Translations under genes and position numbers: made by a program | Shown: positions 49,366-58,135 of the stretch, in pieces | How the letters are laid out: each line of letters opens with the position of its first letter | Numbering within the stretch: the stretch's first letter is position 1 | The notes under the pieces: generated by a model | What the model was told of the DNA's origin: nothing | Database searches by the model: none | Seen by the model: only the letters and a program-made list of their open reading frames with translations | DNA from: Acidimicrobiaceae bacterium | Lineage (GTDB): Bacteria; Actinomycetota; Acidimicrobiia; Acidimicrobiales; JAUTXP01 | Length of the DNA: 64,000 bases | Assembly (NCBI GenBank): GCA_030837965.1 | Contig: JAUTXP010000062.1 | Coordinates: 1-64,000, forward strand | Reading direction: 5' to 3'

Positions 49366-50580
49366 GTGGCCCTCGTCGTGCAGAAGTTCGGCGGCACTTC
49401 CGTCGCCGATGCCGAGCGCATCCGCGCCGTCGCCGACCACGTGGCCCGCTCTCGAAGGCAGGGTCAGCAGGTCGTCGTGGTGGTCAGCGCCATGGGCAAG
49501 GAGACCGACGAACTCATCCATCTGGCGGGCCAGGTATCGCAGACCAGGCCGGGCCGCGAGATGGACATGCTGCTCACCGCGGGCGAGCGCAAGGCCATGG
49601 CCTTGCTGTGCATGGCCCTGCACGATTTGGGCGTGCCCGCCGACTCGTTCACCGGCAGTCAGGCCGGGATCATCACCGACACCTTCCACGAGCGGGCCAA
49701 GATCCTGGAGATCAAGGCCGACCGACTGCGTGAGTGCCTGGCCGCCGACAAGGTCCCGGTGGTCGCGGGCTTTCAAGGCGTGTCGACCGAGCGGGACGTG
49801 ACCACGTTGGGCCGAGGCGGGTCGGACACCACCGCCGTCGCCCTCGCCGCCGCCTTGAACGCCGACGCCATGGAGAAGTACAGCGACGTCCCCGGCGTCT
49901 TCAGCGCCGACCCCCGGCTGGTGCCGGGTGCGCGCCGCCTGCCTCACGTGAGCTACGACGAGATGCTCGAGATCGCAGCGACGGGCAGCGGCGTCATCGC
50001 CTTTCGGGCCGTCGAGTTCGCCCGCAACCACAGTGTGCCGATGCACGTCCGCTCCAGCTTCACGTGGGAGCCGGGGACGTGGATCAGGGAGGAAGACCCC
50101 ACGATGGAGCAGCCCATCATCTCGGCCGTCACCCACGACACGTCCGAGGCCAAGGTGACGGTGGCGGGCGTGCCCGACCAGCCCGGCATTGCGGCCCGGC
50201 TGTTCCGGTCGCTGGCCGACAAGAGCGTGAACCTGGACATGATCGTGCAGAACGTGTCGCTGCACGGGACCACCGACATCTCGTTCACCGTCCCCAAGTC
50301 CGACCTCGACATCGCGTTGGAGGTCTGTCGCAGCCACGCGGATGAGATCGCGGCCGACGACGTGCTGGCCGACAGCCAGATCGCCAAGGTGTCGTTGGTC
50401 GGCGCGGGCATGAAGACCAACCCGGGCGTGGGCGCCCGCATGTTCGAGACGCTGGCCGATGCCGGCATCAACATCGAGATGATCTCGACCTCGCCCATCC
50501 GAATCACCTGCGTGGTCAGGGCCGAGCAGGTCGAGTTGGCCGTCCAAGTGCTGCACCGGGCGTTCGAGCTCGAGGGGTGA
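49366..50580 (+). CDS. lysC: aspartate kinase
   Basis: 404 residues from GTG 49366; a TACCTT box lies 6 bp upstream (leaderless). Kinase motifs: [62 protein letters not shown] and the [14 protein letters not shown] regulatory loop. Two C-terminal ACT domains ([35 protein letters not shown]) mediate Lys/Thr feedback. It starts the aspartate family pathway. Its usual neighbour asd lies 11 kb away, beyond the polysaccharide cluster. DUF4012 overlaps its stop. Confidence 0.95.
   Translation: MALVVQKFGGTSVADAERIRAVADHVARSRRQGQQVVVVVSAMGKETDELIHLAGQVSQTRPGREMDMLLTAGERKAMALLCMALHDLGVPADSFTGSQAGIITDTFHERAKILEIKADRLRECLAADKVPVVAGFQGVSTERDVTTLGRGGSDTTAVALAAALNADAMEKYSDVPGVFSADPRLVPGARRLPHVSYDEMLEIAATGSGVIAFRAVEFARNHSVPMHVRSSFTWEPGTWIREEDPTMEQPIISAVTHDTSEAKVTVAGVPDQPGIAARLFRSLADKSVNLDMIVQNVSLHGTTDISFTVPKSDLDIALEVCRSHADEIAADDVLADSQIAKVSLVGAGMKTNPGVGARMFETLADAGINIEMISTSPIRITCVVRAEQVELAVQVLHRAFELEG
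50104..50580 (+). CDS. probable internal start: aspartokinase beta subunit
   Basis: ATG 50104, in frame within the aspartokinase gene, is preceded by AGGGAGGAAG at a suitable distance. It would give a 158-residue protein with both ACT domains. Corynebacterial and Bacillus aspartokinase II genes encode an alpha2-beta2 enzyme by exactly this kind of in-frame internal initiation, so it is the likely beta subunit. Confidence 0.6.
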   Translation: MEQPIISAVTHDTSEAKVTVAGVPDQPGIAARLFRSLADKSVNLDMIVQNVSLHGTTDISFTVPKSDLDIALEVCRSHADEIAADDVLADSQIAKVSLVGAGMKTNPGVGARMFETLADAGINIEMISTSPIRITCVVRAEQVELAVQVLHRAFELEG

Positions 50581-52472
50581 CCGACCCGGGCGAGCCCATT
50601 GACCCACCCGGCGACGAACAGGCCGACATCGACGTCGCCGCCCCCGCCCCCGCAGTGTCCGCCTCGAGCGCGGCGCGGCGGGCCCGCGCTCGACGCAAGC
50701 GCAGGACTCGCAGGGCGGCGGTGGTCGGCGCCCTCGTCCTGGTGTGGGTTGCAGCCTGCGCTGTCCTTCTGCTGAGGGCGCGTGACGACGCGGCCAACGG
50801 GCTCGACTCGGTCAGCGGCGCAGAGAAGCAGGCCAATCCCGGCGACCTTTTGTCAGGCAAGCCCTCGGCCCGGCTGGTGGACGCCAAGGCCTCGTTCGCG
50901 TCGGCCCGCAGCCGGCTGAAGAACCCGGTCCTCACGCCCATCCGCTGGGTCCCCGTGGTGGGCCGCCAACTGCGGGCGGCCACGGCCATGGCCGGGGCTG
51001 CGACCCGCGTCACCGACATCGGGTCGGACACGGTGACCGAGGCCCGTGCCGTCCTCGGCGGCCCGCACGCCAACGGCCAGGAACGGGTCGTCATGCTGCG
51101 CAGGCTGGGCCAGATCGCGGCCACCGCCGACCGGCGCATGCGGTCGGTCTCGCTCGGACCCAAACACGCGTTGGTGGGGCCGCTGGCCGACAAGCGGGCC
51201 GACCTCGAAGACAAGCTGGCCCGGGTGCGCAAGGCCTTGTCCGACGGCAGCGTGGTCGCCGCGGGCTTGGCCGGCGTGTTCGACGGGCCCCGGCACTATC
51301 TCGTCCTGGCCGCCAACAACGCCGAGATGCGGGCCGGCTCCGGGATGTTCCTGAGCGCGGGCGAACTGCAAGTGACCAACGGCGTCATGACGCTGGGGGA
51401 GTTCCGGCCCACGGGCGAACTGGCCATCGCACCGGAGAAGGCGCCGCCCATCAACGACGCCGACCTGGCGGGCCGCTGGGGCTTCCTCAATCCCAATCGG
51501 GAGTGGCGCAACCTCGGCCTGTCGCCCCGCTTCGCGGCCAGCGCCCAGTTGGCGGCGCGCATGTGGCCGCTGGTGGGCGGCTCGGTCGGCGGCTCGGCGG
51601 GCGGCTCGCCGCCGGGCTCGGCGCCCGATGGCGTGATCGTCCTCGACCCCGTCGGCCTGCAACTGCTCATGCGGGCCACCGGCGCGGTGGACACGCCTGC
51701 CGGGCTCATCACGCCCGAGAAGGTCGTCGACTACCTGACCCACGACCAGTACGCCGCCATCCCGCCGCCCAGCGCCAAGTTCGACGCGGCCCAGGCGGCC
51801 CGGCGCGAGCAACTCGGCCTGTTGGCGGGCCGCCTGGTCGAGCGACTGTCCGGCCAGCCCGTGGACGTGGCCGCGCTGGCCTCGTCGCTGGCCGACGCGG
51901 CCCACGGCCGCCATCTGTTGGCCTGGTCGAGCAGGCCCGACGACGGCGAGGTCTGGCGCCGGGCGGGCGTGACCGGTGACCTGACCGACAAGTCGCTCGT
52001 TGTGTCGATCCTCAATCGGGGCGGCAACAAGCTGGACCACTTCCTCGACGTGGACTCGCGCCTGACGCTGCACCCGGTGGCCAACGAGGAGGAGGCCGTC
52101 CTCACGCTGACGCTGACCAACGCCACGCCCGAGGGCGAGAACGTCTACGTGGCCGGGCCGTATCCGGGCAGCGGTGTTGGGGCCGGGGAGTACACGGGCA
52201 TCGTGGCCGTGAACCTGCCTGCCTTTGCCGGCGCGGTCACGGTCGACGGCTTCTCGACCTACTCGGCCGCCGGTCCCGACGGGCCTACCCAGGTGGTGGC
52301 CGTCCCTGTGGTGATCGGCAGGGACCAGGCCAAGACGGTGACGGTCAGGTTCCGGCTGCCCAAGCGCGGGGACCTGCACATCGAGCCCGCGGCCCGGGTG
52401 CCAGGCATCCACTGGAGCGTGCCCGGTCAGTCGTGGACCGACGACCGGGGCCGGTCGTTGCACTGGGGTTGA
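50577..52472 (+). CDS. DUF4012 membrane-anchored protein
   Basis: 631 residues from GTG 50577, overlapping the aspartokinase stop by 4 bp. A basic cytosolic N-terminus ([13 protein letters not shown]) and one helix ([19 protein letters not shown]) lead to a large extracytoplasmic region with the DUF4012 core ([41 protein letters not shown]). A Gly/Ser expansion ([11 protein letters not shown]) interrupts it. DUF4012 proteins sit in actinobacterial polysaccharide clusters and resemble LytR-like or cell-wall glycopolymer factors in context. Function is unknown. Confidence 0.82.
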   Translation: MTDPGEPIDPPGDEQADIDVAAPAPAVSASSAARRARARRKRRTRRAAVVGALVLVWVAACAVLLLRARDDAANGLDSVSGAEKQANPGDLLSGKPSARLVDAKASFASARSRLKNPVLTPIRWVPVVGRQLRAATAMAGAATRVTDIGSDTVTEARAVLGGPHANGQERVVMLRRLGQIAATADRRMRSVSLGPKHALVGPLADKRADLEDKLARVRKALSDGSVVAAGLAGVFDGPRHYLVLAANNAEMRAGSGMFLSAGELQVTNGVMTLGEFRPTGELAIAPEKAPPINDADLAGRWGFLNPNREWRNLGLSPRFAASAQLAARMWPLVGGSVGGSAGGSPPGSAPDGVIVLDPVGLQLLMRATGAVDTPAGLITPEKVVDYLTHDQYAAIPPPSAKFDAAQAARREQLGLLAGRLVERLSGQPVDVAALASSLADAAHGRHLLAWSSRPDDGEVWRRAGVTGDLTDKSLVVSILNRGGNKLDHFLDVDSRLTLHPVANEEEAVLTLTLTNATPEGENVYVAGPYPGSGVGAGEYTGIVAVNLPAFAGAVTVDGFSTYSAAGPDGPTQVVAVPVVIGRDQAKTVTVRFRLPKRGDLHIEPAARVPGIHWSVPGQSWTDDRGRSLHWG

Positions 52473-53665
52473 GGGCACTGGGGTTGAGCGGGGAGAGCGG
52501 GCTGCGGGTCCTGCACGTGGCCCAGTCGAGCGAGTACGGCCTGGGGCGGTACTTGGCCGACCTGGTGGACGAGCAGCTTCGAGCCGGGTGGCAGGTGGCG
52601 GTGGCGGGCGACCCGGCCAGCGAGGTGCGCACGCGGGTCGTGGCCGCGGGCGGGGCCTGGGTGGCATGGGCCGCGTCCCGCCAACCGGGGCCATCGGTGG
52701 TGGGCGAGACCCAGGCCTTGGGCCGTGTCATCGACGCGCTGGCGCCCGACGTCGTCCACCTGCACTCGTCCAAGGCCGGGCTGGCCGGGAGGCTGGCGAT
52801 GCGGGGGACGCGCCCGACCATCTTCCAGCCCCATGCCTGGTCGTTCTTCGCGGTGACCGGCGTGCGCAGGCCGCTGACCGTGTGGTGGGAGCGGCTCGGG
52901 GCCCGATGGGCCCATGCCGTGTTGTGCGTGAGCGAGGACGAGCGGGTCCAAGGCCAGGCCGCGGGCATCAAGGCCCGTTTCCACGTCGTGCCGACCGGCG
53001 TGGACACCGAGCTGTTCCAGCCAGGCCCGGCGGTCGAGGCCCGGCGCCGACTGGGTCTGGACGAGGCGCCCACCGCAGTGTGCGTGGGCAGGCTGGCCGT
53101 GTCGCAGAAGGGCCAGGACCTGTTGGTGGCGGCCTGGCCCGAGGTGGCGGCCCGCGTCCCTGGGGCCCGACTGGTGCTGGTGGGGGACGGGCCCGATCGC
53201 GCGTCGCTGGAAGCGGCCGCAGCGCCGCTCGTGCCGGCCGCGCCGCTCGTGCAGTTCGTGGGCCGGCAGGACAACGTGGTGTCGTGGTATCAGGCCGCCG
53301 ACGTGGTCGTGCAGCCGTCGCGCTATGAGGGACTGTCGCTGACCGTGCTCGAGGCCATGGCGTGCGGGCGGCCGGTGGTGGCGGGCGACGCGGTCGGGAT
53401 GGGCGAGACGATCGGTGACGCAGGCCAGGTCGTCCCTGTGGGCGACGTGCCCGCCTTGGCCGAGGCGGTGGCCGTGCGGTTGGCGGACCCGAGACGGGCG
53501 GCTCAGGAGGGGGGAGCCGCCCGTCTTCGGGTCCACGACCGGGCCAGTCGGCGGCGGTGGGCCGAGGGCGTATTGGCCCTCACCGCCCACCTCGCCGACT
53601 TTTCCACAGCACCTGCTGCTGTGGAAAAGCGCGGGGTGCTCAGGCCGCGGGGACCATGGCGGTGA
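52469..53665 (+). CDS. family 4 glycosyltransferase
   Basis: 398 residues from TTG 52469, overlapping the DUF4012 stop (TTGA). The GT-B fold is shown by RVLHVAQSSEYGLGRYLADL, HLHSSKAGLAGRLAM, VVPTGVDTELFQPG, CVGRLAVSQKGQDLLVAAW, and the nucleotide-sugar site PSRYEGLSLTVLEAMACGRPVV. The 3' end runs through a family-A hairpin, so the last residues (FSTAPAAVEK and beyond) are encoded by the repeat. The stop lies 26 bp inside the convergent glycoside hydrolase gene. Confidence 0.9.
   Translation: MRALGLSGESGLRVLHVAQSSEYGLGRYLADLVDEQLRAGWQVAVAGDPASEVRTRVVAAGGAWVAWAASRQPGPSVVGETQALGRVIDALAPDVVHLHSSKAGLAGRLAMRGTRPTIFQPHAWSFFAVTGVRRPLTVWWERLGARWAHAVLCVSEDERVQGQAAGIKARFHVVPTGVDTELFQPGPAVEARRRLGLDEAPTAVCVGRLAVSQKGQDLLVAAWPEVAARVPGARLVLVGDGPDRASLEAAAAPLVPAAPLVQFVGRQDNVVSWYQAADVVVQPSRYEGLSLTVLEAMACGRPVVAGDAVGMGETIGDAGQVVPVGDVPALAEAVAVRLADPRRAAQEGGAARLRVHDRASRRRWAEGVLALTAHLADFSTAPAAVEKRGVLRPRGPWR
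53599..53629. terminator. 31-nt hairpin repeat, family A copy 4, inside a coding end
   Basis: CTTTTCCACAGC and GCTGTGGAAAAG arms with the loop in reverse orientation. It lies within the last codons of the glycosyltransferase gene and just downstream of the convergent glycoside hydrolase stop (53640). Confidence 0.78.
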
Positions 53666-55553
53666 AGGTGGCGCCAGTGTCGGCGGCCGAGCCGAGGAAG
53701 TCGGCGTCGCCGTAGGCGAAGATCCCGCCGTCGGCCGCAGCGAACCAGTAGCCGCTGCCCGAGGGCGTGGCCACCATGCCGACGATGGGCCGGTTGAGGT
53801 GGATGGCGCCGGTCGAGCCGAGGAAGGGGGCGTTGTAGGCGAAGATGCCGCCGTCGGCCGCCACCATCCAGTAGCCGTTGCCGTTGGGGGCGGCGGCCAT
53901 GCCCACGATGGGCTTGTTGAGGGGCAGCCCGCCGGTGGAGCCGAAGAAGCGGGCGTCGCCGTAGGCGAACACGCCGCCGTCCGTCGCCACCAGCCAGTAG
54001 CCCCGTCCGCTCGGCGTGGCCGCCATGCCCACGATGGGCTTGTTGAGGGGCATGCCGCCGGTCGAGCCGAAGAAGGCGGCGTCGCCGAAGGAGAAGATGC
54101 CGCCGTCGGTGGCCACCAGCCAGTAGCCCCGTCCGGTGGGCGTGCCCGCCATGCCCACGATGGGCCGGTTCAGGTGCAGGTGGTCGATCCCGCCCAGGTT
54201 GGGGGCGTTGCCGGTGGAGAAGACGGCGCCGTTGTCGGTCACCGACCAGCTTCCGCCGCCGTCCTTGGTGCCCGCCGAGGCCACGATGTGATGGCCGGGC
54301 GCCACTGCGAAGTTGGCGATCGAGCCCGCCGCAGCAGACGAGTAGGTGAAGATGCGACCGTCAGCCGCGATCAGCTTGTAGCCCTTGCGACGGGCCGTGG
54401 CGCTGGCGGTGGCGGGCGTGGCCGGGGCAGCCGGGGCCGGCGTGCCGGTCGACGGAGCCGCGGGAGGCGTGACGACCTGGACGTTGCCGCCGCCGGTCAG
54501 CATGGCCTTGATGGCGTTGTAGGCGGGCTTGGGGCTGTAGTCGGTGTGCAGCAGGCCGTAGTGCTGGTCCTGCGTGGTGCCGTTGGTCCGGTCCCGGTCG
54601 TTGTACCAGAAGAGCTGGGTCACGTACGGGTGCTTGGCTGCGAACCAGGCCACCGAGCGGGTGAAGTAGTCGGCCTGCTGGGCCTCGGACACGCCCAGCA
54701 TCCACGGCTCCTCGCCGCCTGCGTTGGCGTGGCTGGACCAGCCGAACTCGGTGCCCCAGATGGGCTTGTTGCCGTCGCCCCGCTGGACCATGAGCGTGTG
54801 CACGGCCTTGATGTGGTCCATGCGCCACCACTGTCCGGTGTCGGGGGTCTCGGGGGCGTCGTCGGCCGGGCCCTGGTACGGGTGGGTGGACAGGACGTCG
54901 AAGCTGCCCTGGATACCGCCGTCGTACATGCGGGTCAGCCAGTCGGTGTCGTTCTGGGCGGTCACGCCCGCCACCACCAGAGCGGACGGGTCGTTGCGCT
55001 TGAAGGAGGGGTAGGCGGCCCGGACCAGGGCGGCGTAGCCCGCGGGGTCGGTGGTCGACCAGAAGGCGTCCAGGTTGGGCTCGTTCCAGACCTCGTAGGC
55101 GCCCACCCGGCCCTTGAAGTGGTTGGCCAGCCAGCCCGCGAAGTCGGCGTAGTCCTGGGGGTTGGTCGGCGGGACGTTCTTGGCTTGGTTGCCGTTGGCC
55201 CATGCCGGCGTGTCCAGCAGGGTGATGAGGACCTTCATGTTGCGGGCCCTGGCCATGTTGACGATCGAGTCGGCCCGGTCGACGTACCAGGAGGCGATGT
55301 TGCCCTTGCCGTTCTCCTCGAAGGCCCGCCAGGCCATGTCGACGCGGACCCACTGCATGCCCGCGGCCGACATCATGTCGAGGACCCGGGCCCGGCCTGC
55401 GTCGTCATAGCTCGACCACATGCCGTGGAACTGGACGCCCATGCTGGGCAGGGTGGCCGCCGAAGCGGCGGGGGTTGCTGCGGGAGAGGCGATGAGCAGT
55501 GCCGCCGTCGTCCCGATCGTTGCAACGGCAGCAAGCAGCCGGCGCAGTCTCAT
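53640..55553 (-). CDS. secreted glycoside hydrolase with GYW/DGG repeats
   Basis: 637 residues. A signal peptide (MRLRRLLAAVATIGTTAALL ... AAS) is followed by a TIM-barrel domain of about 330 residues of GH5/GH39 type, with VRVDMAWRAFEE, the acid/base motif YEVWNEPNLDAFW and the nucleophile region WGTEFGWSSH. A linker then leads to six repeats of about 46 residues (GYWLVATDGGIFSFG, FFGSTGGMPLNKPIVGM) shared with the FN3 protein at 32115. It likely trims or degrades the polysaccharide made by the cluster. An AGGAGG site 6 bp before ATG is controlled by a c-di-GMP riboswitch. Confidence 0.9.
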   Translation of the reverse strand: MRLRRLLAAVATIGTTAALLIASPAATPAASAATLPSMGVQFHGMWSSYDDAGRARVLDMMSAAGMQWVRVDMAWRAFEENGKGNIASWYVDRADSIVNMARARNMKVLITLLDTPAWANGNQAKNVPPTNPQDYADFAGWLANHFKGRVGAYEVWNEPNLDAFWSTTDPAGYAALVRAAYPSFKRNDPSALVVAGVTAQNDTDWLTRMYDGGIQGSFDVLSTHPYQGPADDAPETPDTGQWWRMDHIKAVHTLMVQRGDGNKPIWGTEFGWSSHANAGGEEPWMLGVSEAQQADYFTRSVAWFAAKHPYVTQLFWYNDRDRTNGTTQDQHYGLLHTDYSPKPAYNAIKAMLTGGGNVQVVTPPAAPSTGTPAPAAPATPATASATARRKGYKLIAADGRIFTYSSAAAGSIANFAVAPGHHIVASAGTKDGGGSWSVTDNGAVFSTGNAPNLGGIDHLHLNRPIVGMAGTPTGRGYWLVATDGGIFSFGDAAFFGSTGGMPLNKPIVGMAATPSGRGYWLVATDGGVFAYGDARFFGSTGGLPLNKPIVGMAAAPNGNGYWMVAADGGIFAYNAPFLGSTGAIHLNRPIVGMVATPSGSGYWFAAADGGIFAYGDADFLGSAADTGATFTAMVPAA

Positions 55554-55556
55554 AAT

Positions 55557-55600
55557 CGCCCTCCTGTGGTGGTTCCCACGGAGGGCGTCGCTGCGCCCCC
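55557..55600 (-). promoter_or_regulatory. riboswitch expression platform (ribosome-site sequestering)
   Basis: In RNA order: strand a GGGGGCG (55600-55594), strand b CGCCCTCC (55587-55580), strand c GGAGGGCG (55564-55557). Strand c contains the Shine-Dalgarno AGGAGG of the hydrolase gene. Strand b can pair perfectly with c (8 bp, site hidden) or with a (7 bp with one G-U, site free). The two are mutually exclusive, as expected for a translational switch. Confidence 0.7.
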
Positions 55601-55602
55601 AT

Positions 55603-55683
55603 TCGGTAGCCCGGCCGCCTTAGAGGAGAATCCTCAGTAGGCCCGTTGGCTTTGCGTCGCCCGGGTTTCCCCGGGGTTGCCGT
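55603..55683 (-). promoter_or_regulatory. cyclic-di-GMP-I (GEMM-I) riboswitch aptamer
   Basis: Read on the minus strand: CGGCAACC, a stem CCCGGG-GAAA-CCCGGG closed by a GNRA tetraloop, then the highly conserved GACGCAAAGCC, GGGCCT, a P2 hairpin with GAGGA/TCCTC, and GGCCGGGCTACCG closing back on CGG. This is the GEMM-I consensus element by element. It lies about 40 nt upstream of the ribosome site of the secreted glycoside hydrolase. Confidence 0.92.
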
Positions 55684-55806
55684 TTCGTGGGTGTTGGTGT
55701 CTTCATCCAAGTTTCGGCGCGTTTGTTGTGCGGGTTGAGCAGGAAACCCACGCTTCGTGGCGACGGCCCCTCGCCCCCCACCCCCCACCCGCCGCCCTTC
55801 GCCCGT

Positions 55807-55849
55807 CTGGAGGACATAGGCACACCCATCGGGTACCTATGTCCTCCAG
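55807..55849. repeat. 43-nt hairpin repeat, family B copy 5
   Basis: CTGGAGGACATA and TATGTCCTCCAG arms with an inner CCC/GGG stem. It lies upstream of both divergent units (riboswitch-hydrolase and BY-kinase), so it is not at the 3' end of any gene. The rest of the 389-bp gap holds the riboswitch, a G-rich stretch (55860-55900) and the BY-kinase promoter. Confidence 0.75.
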
Positions 55850-55907
55850 TCCCGGCTTGTTGGGCGGGGTGGGGCGGGGGGAACGCAGGGTGGGGCGGGG
55901 CGGCCTG

Positions 55908-55913
55908 TAGCCT
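55908..55913 (+). promoter_or_regulatory. -10 box upstream of leader peptide and BY-kinase
   Basis: TAGCCT lies 9 bp before ATG 55923, the spacing seen at other leaderless genes of the window. Confidence 0.4.
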
Positions 55914-55922
55914 CTGACGGCG

Positions 55923-55943
55923 ATGCGCGGGCGACCCGACTGA
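55923..55943 (+). CDS. six-residue upstream ORF coupled to BY-kinase
   Basis: ATG CGC GGG CGA CCC GAC TGA encodes MRGRPD. Its stop shares one base with the ATG of the BY-kinase gene (TGATG). No Shine-Dalgarno is visible for the kinase, so a leaderless mini-ORF delivering ribosomes by termination-reinitiation is plausible. Confidence 0.35.
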   Translation: MRGRPD

Positions 55944-57277
55944 TGGCCGAGGAGCTCAACCTCGGGGCCCTGGTTCGGGACCTCCGGCGCCGATGGCGGA
56001 TCGCCACCGCGGTGGCCCTCGCCTTCGTGATCGGCGCGACCCTCTACGCCTACCAGCTCCCCAACTCGTACCAGGGCCGCGTCGTGGTCGCCTTCGCCCC
56101 CCGCAAGGATGTGAACATCGGCGGCGACATCGTGCGCCAGGTGCTGCCCAAGTACGTGGCCTACGCCACGGCCCGCGCCACCCTCGACCGGGTGGCCAAC
56201 GACCTGGGCGAGCGCCCCGCCATCCTGCGCCAGGCCGTCACCGCGGGGGTGGCCGTGGACAGCGGCAACCTCAGCATCACGGCCGAGTTGGGCTCGGCCC
56301 GTCGGGCGGCCGACGCGGCCAACGCGGTGGCCGCAGCCGTCATCTCCTTCGCCGACGTCGACCCCCTCCTTCAGGCCGTCATCGTCGCCCCCGCCCTGCC
56401 CGAATCCGTCCCGTCCGGCCCGCCCCGCACCCTGATCGAGGCGGCCGCCTTGGTGGTTGGCGTCCTGCTCGGCGCAGTGGGCGCCTACCTCCTCGAACGG
56501 GGACGGCCCCGACTGCGCACGTGGCGCGACGTCAGCGTGGTCACCGGCCTCGAAGTGCTGGGCCGGCTGCCCACGTCCCGGCGGGTCCAAGGCGGCCCGC
56601 TGGCCGGACTCGAGGACCCGGCCGTGGGCACCGCGGTGCGGACGCTGCGCACCCGCCTGGAGCGGGTGTCGCGGGACCGCCCGGTGCACGTGCTGATGCT
56701 CACGTCGTCGGTGGCGGGCGAGGGAAAGACCACTATCGCCTGCCTGCTGGCCGCCTCCCTGGTGCGGCTCGACGCGTCCGTCCTCATCATCGACGCGGAC
56801 CTGCGCAGGCCCAGCCTCCACCGGGTCTTGAACGTGGATGCCGCCCCCGGCCTGTCCGAGGTGCTGCGAGGCAAGATCCCCCTCGAACAGGCCATCCGCC
56901 CCACCACCATCCCCGGCCTGAAGGTGCTGGCCACCTCGCCGGACACGGACGCGGGCGACCTGCTGGCCCGCCACTTCGGCGGCCTGCTGAGCCAGGCCCG
57001 AGGCCTGGTCGACATCATCGTCCTCGACGCCCCTCCCCTCCTCGGCACCGACGACGCCCGCACCCTGGCCTCACTGGCCGAGGGCGTGCTGCTGGTCGTT
57101 GGCGTGGGCGGCCAGGCCTCGGCCGCGGCCGAGGCGGCCACCGTCCTCGAAGGGCTGCACACCCGCGTGCTTGGCGCGGTCGCCAATCGCAGCAGGGACG
57201 ACAGCCGCATCTCGTCGTACGGCTACGTGTACGACGTGCAACAGCCGCGTGAGCGCGAGGCGAAATTCCAGATCTGA
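55943..57277 (+). CDS. polysaccharide co-polymerase / BY-type tyrosine kinase
   Basis: 444 residues. An N-terminal Wzz-like part has two membrane helices (ATAVALAFVIGATLYAY; LIEAAALVVGVLLGAVGAYLLE) around an extracytoplasmic segment. A cytosolic P-loop kinase follows: Walker A SSVAGEGKTTIA, Walker A' VLIIDADLRRPSLH and Walker B IIVLDAPPLLGTDDA. The C-terminus has only a short Tyr cluster (YGYVYD). Such proteins set chain length of Wzy-made polysaccharides through autophosphorylation cycles. It is the first gene of the rightward part of the cluster. Confidence 0.9.
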   Translation: MAEELNLGALVRDLRRRWRIATAVALAFVIGATLYAYQLPNSYQGRVVVAFAPRKDVNIGGDIVRQVLPKYVAYATARATLDRVANDLGERPAILRQAVTAGVAVDSGNLSITAELGSARRAADAANAVAAAVISFADVDPLLQAVIVAPALPESVPSGPPRTLIEAAALVVGVLLGAVGAYLLERGRPRLRTWRDVSVVTGLEVLGRLPTSRRVQGGPLAGLEDPAVGTAVRTLRTRLERVSRDRPVHVLMLTSSVAGEGKTTIACLLAASLVRLDASVLIIDADLRRPSLHRVLNVDAAPGLSEVLRGKIPLEQAIRPTTIPGLKVLATSPDTDAGDLLARHFGGLLSQARGLVDIIVLDAPPLLGTDDARTLASLAEGVLLVVGVGGQASAAAEAATVLEGLHTRVLGAVANRSRDDSRISSYGYVYDVQQPREREAKFQI

Positions 57278-57299
57278 TGCGGATGCCGGAGTCGGGCTG

Positions 57300-58070
57300 A
57301 TGCGGCGACGACCGCCGCTGGCCCTGGCCTATCACGGCGTGGAGCGCGTCCGGCTGCGCGACGACCCGTTCCGACTGTTCACGGACCCGGCTGCTCTGCG
57401 CCGTCACATCACGCTGCTGCGCAAGTGGGGCTATGAGTTCGTGACCTTCGCCGAGTTGGCCCGCAGGCTCCAAGAAGGCGGGGGCCGGGCCGACAACTCG
57501 GTGGCCATGACCTTTGACGACGGCTTCTCCGACAACCACTCGGTGCTCCTGCCCCTCTTGCAGGACGAGGGCGTGACGGCCAGCGTCTATGTGGTCGCGG
57601 CCGACATGGGCAAGCCCCACCACGTCGTTCCATGGCGACGCTGTCTGCACCCCGAAGAGGTTGTGGAGCTGCATCAGGCGGGCGTCGAGATCGGGGCCCA
57701 CTGCGTGGACCACGTCGACCTCGAAACGCTGTCGTACGAGGCCGCCCTCGACCAGCTCGTGCGCTGCAAGGCGTTGCTCGAGGACGTGATCGACGCGCCG
57801 GTGCAGACGGCCGCCTACCCCTACGGGCGGGCCAACGAGGAGACCCGAAGGGCGTGCAAGGACGCGGGCTTTCTGGCCGCCTGCCGCACCAGCGGCAACG
57901 GGTCGTGGGACGACCCGTGGAACCTGCCCCGCCAGGACATGATCGCGGCGTGCACCACGCTCGGCCTGTGGCTCAAGCGCGACGACCGGTACCAGCCCGT
58001 GGTCGAGACGTTCCCCGGGCGAGTGGTGCGCGGCCTGTTCCATCGCGGCCAGGTGCTGATCGGCCGATGA
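57300..58070 (+). CDS. polysaccharide deacetylase
   Basis: 256 residues. The NodB domain has AYHGV, VAMTFDDGFSDNH (catalytic Asp and metal Asp), IGAHCVDHVDL (metal His residues), TAAYPYGRANEETRRACKDAGF and the closing domain. There is no signal peptide, so it may act on lipid-linked or cytosolic sugar intermediates, or be exported otherwise. It lies 22 bp after the BY-kinase gene. Confidence 0.9.
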   Translation: MRRRPPLALAYHGVERVRLRDDPFRLFTDPAALRRHITLLRKWGYEFVTFAELARRLQEGGGRADNSVAMTFDDGFSDNHSVLLPLLQDEGVTASVYVVAADMGKPHHVVPWRRCLHPEEVVELHQAGVEIGAHCVDHVDLETLSYEAALDQLVRCKALLEDVIDAPVQTAAYPYGRANEETRRACKDAGFLAACRTSGNGSWDDPWNLPRQDMIAACTTLGLWLKRDDRYQPVVETFPGRVVRGLFHRGQVLIGR

Positions 58071-58135
58071 CGTCGGTGAGCAGATGACGTCGGCCCGCGG
58101 GTGAGCAGATGACGTTGGTCTCCAGATGACGTTGG
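58066..58135 (+). repeat. four direct repeats GATGACGTYGG
   Basis: GATGACGT(C/T)GG occurs at 58066, 58083, 58108 and 58125 (steps of 17, 25 and 17 bp), several preceded by GAGCA or CCA. The first spans the deacetylase stop and the last contains the ATG of the polymerase gene. They may be an operator array, or a slippage-prone start region offering several in-frame or out-of-frame ATGs. Confidence 0.6.
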
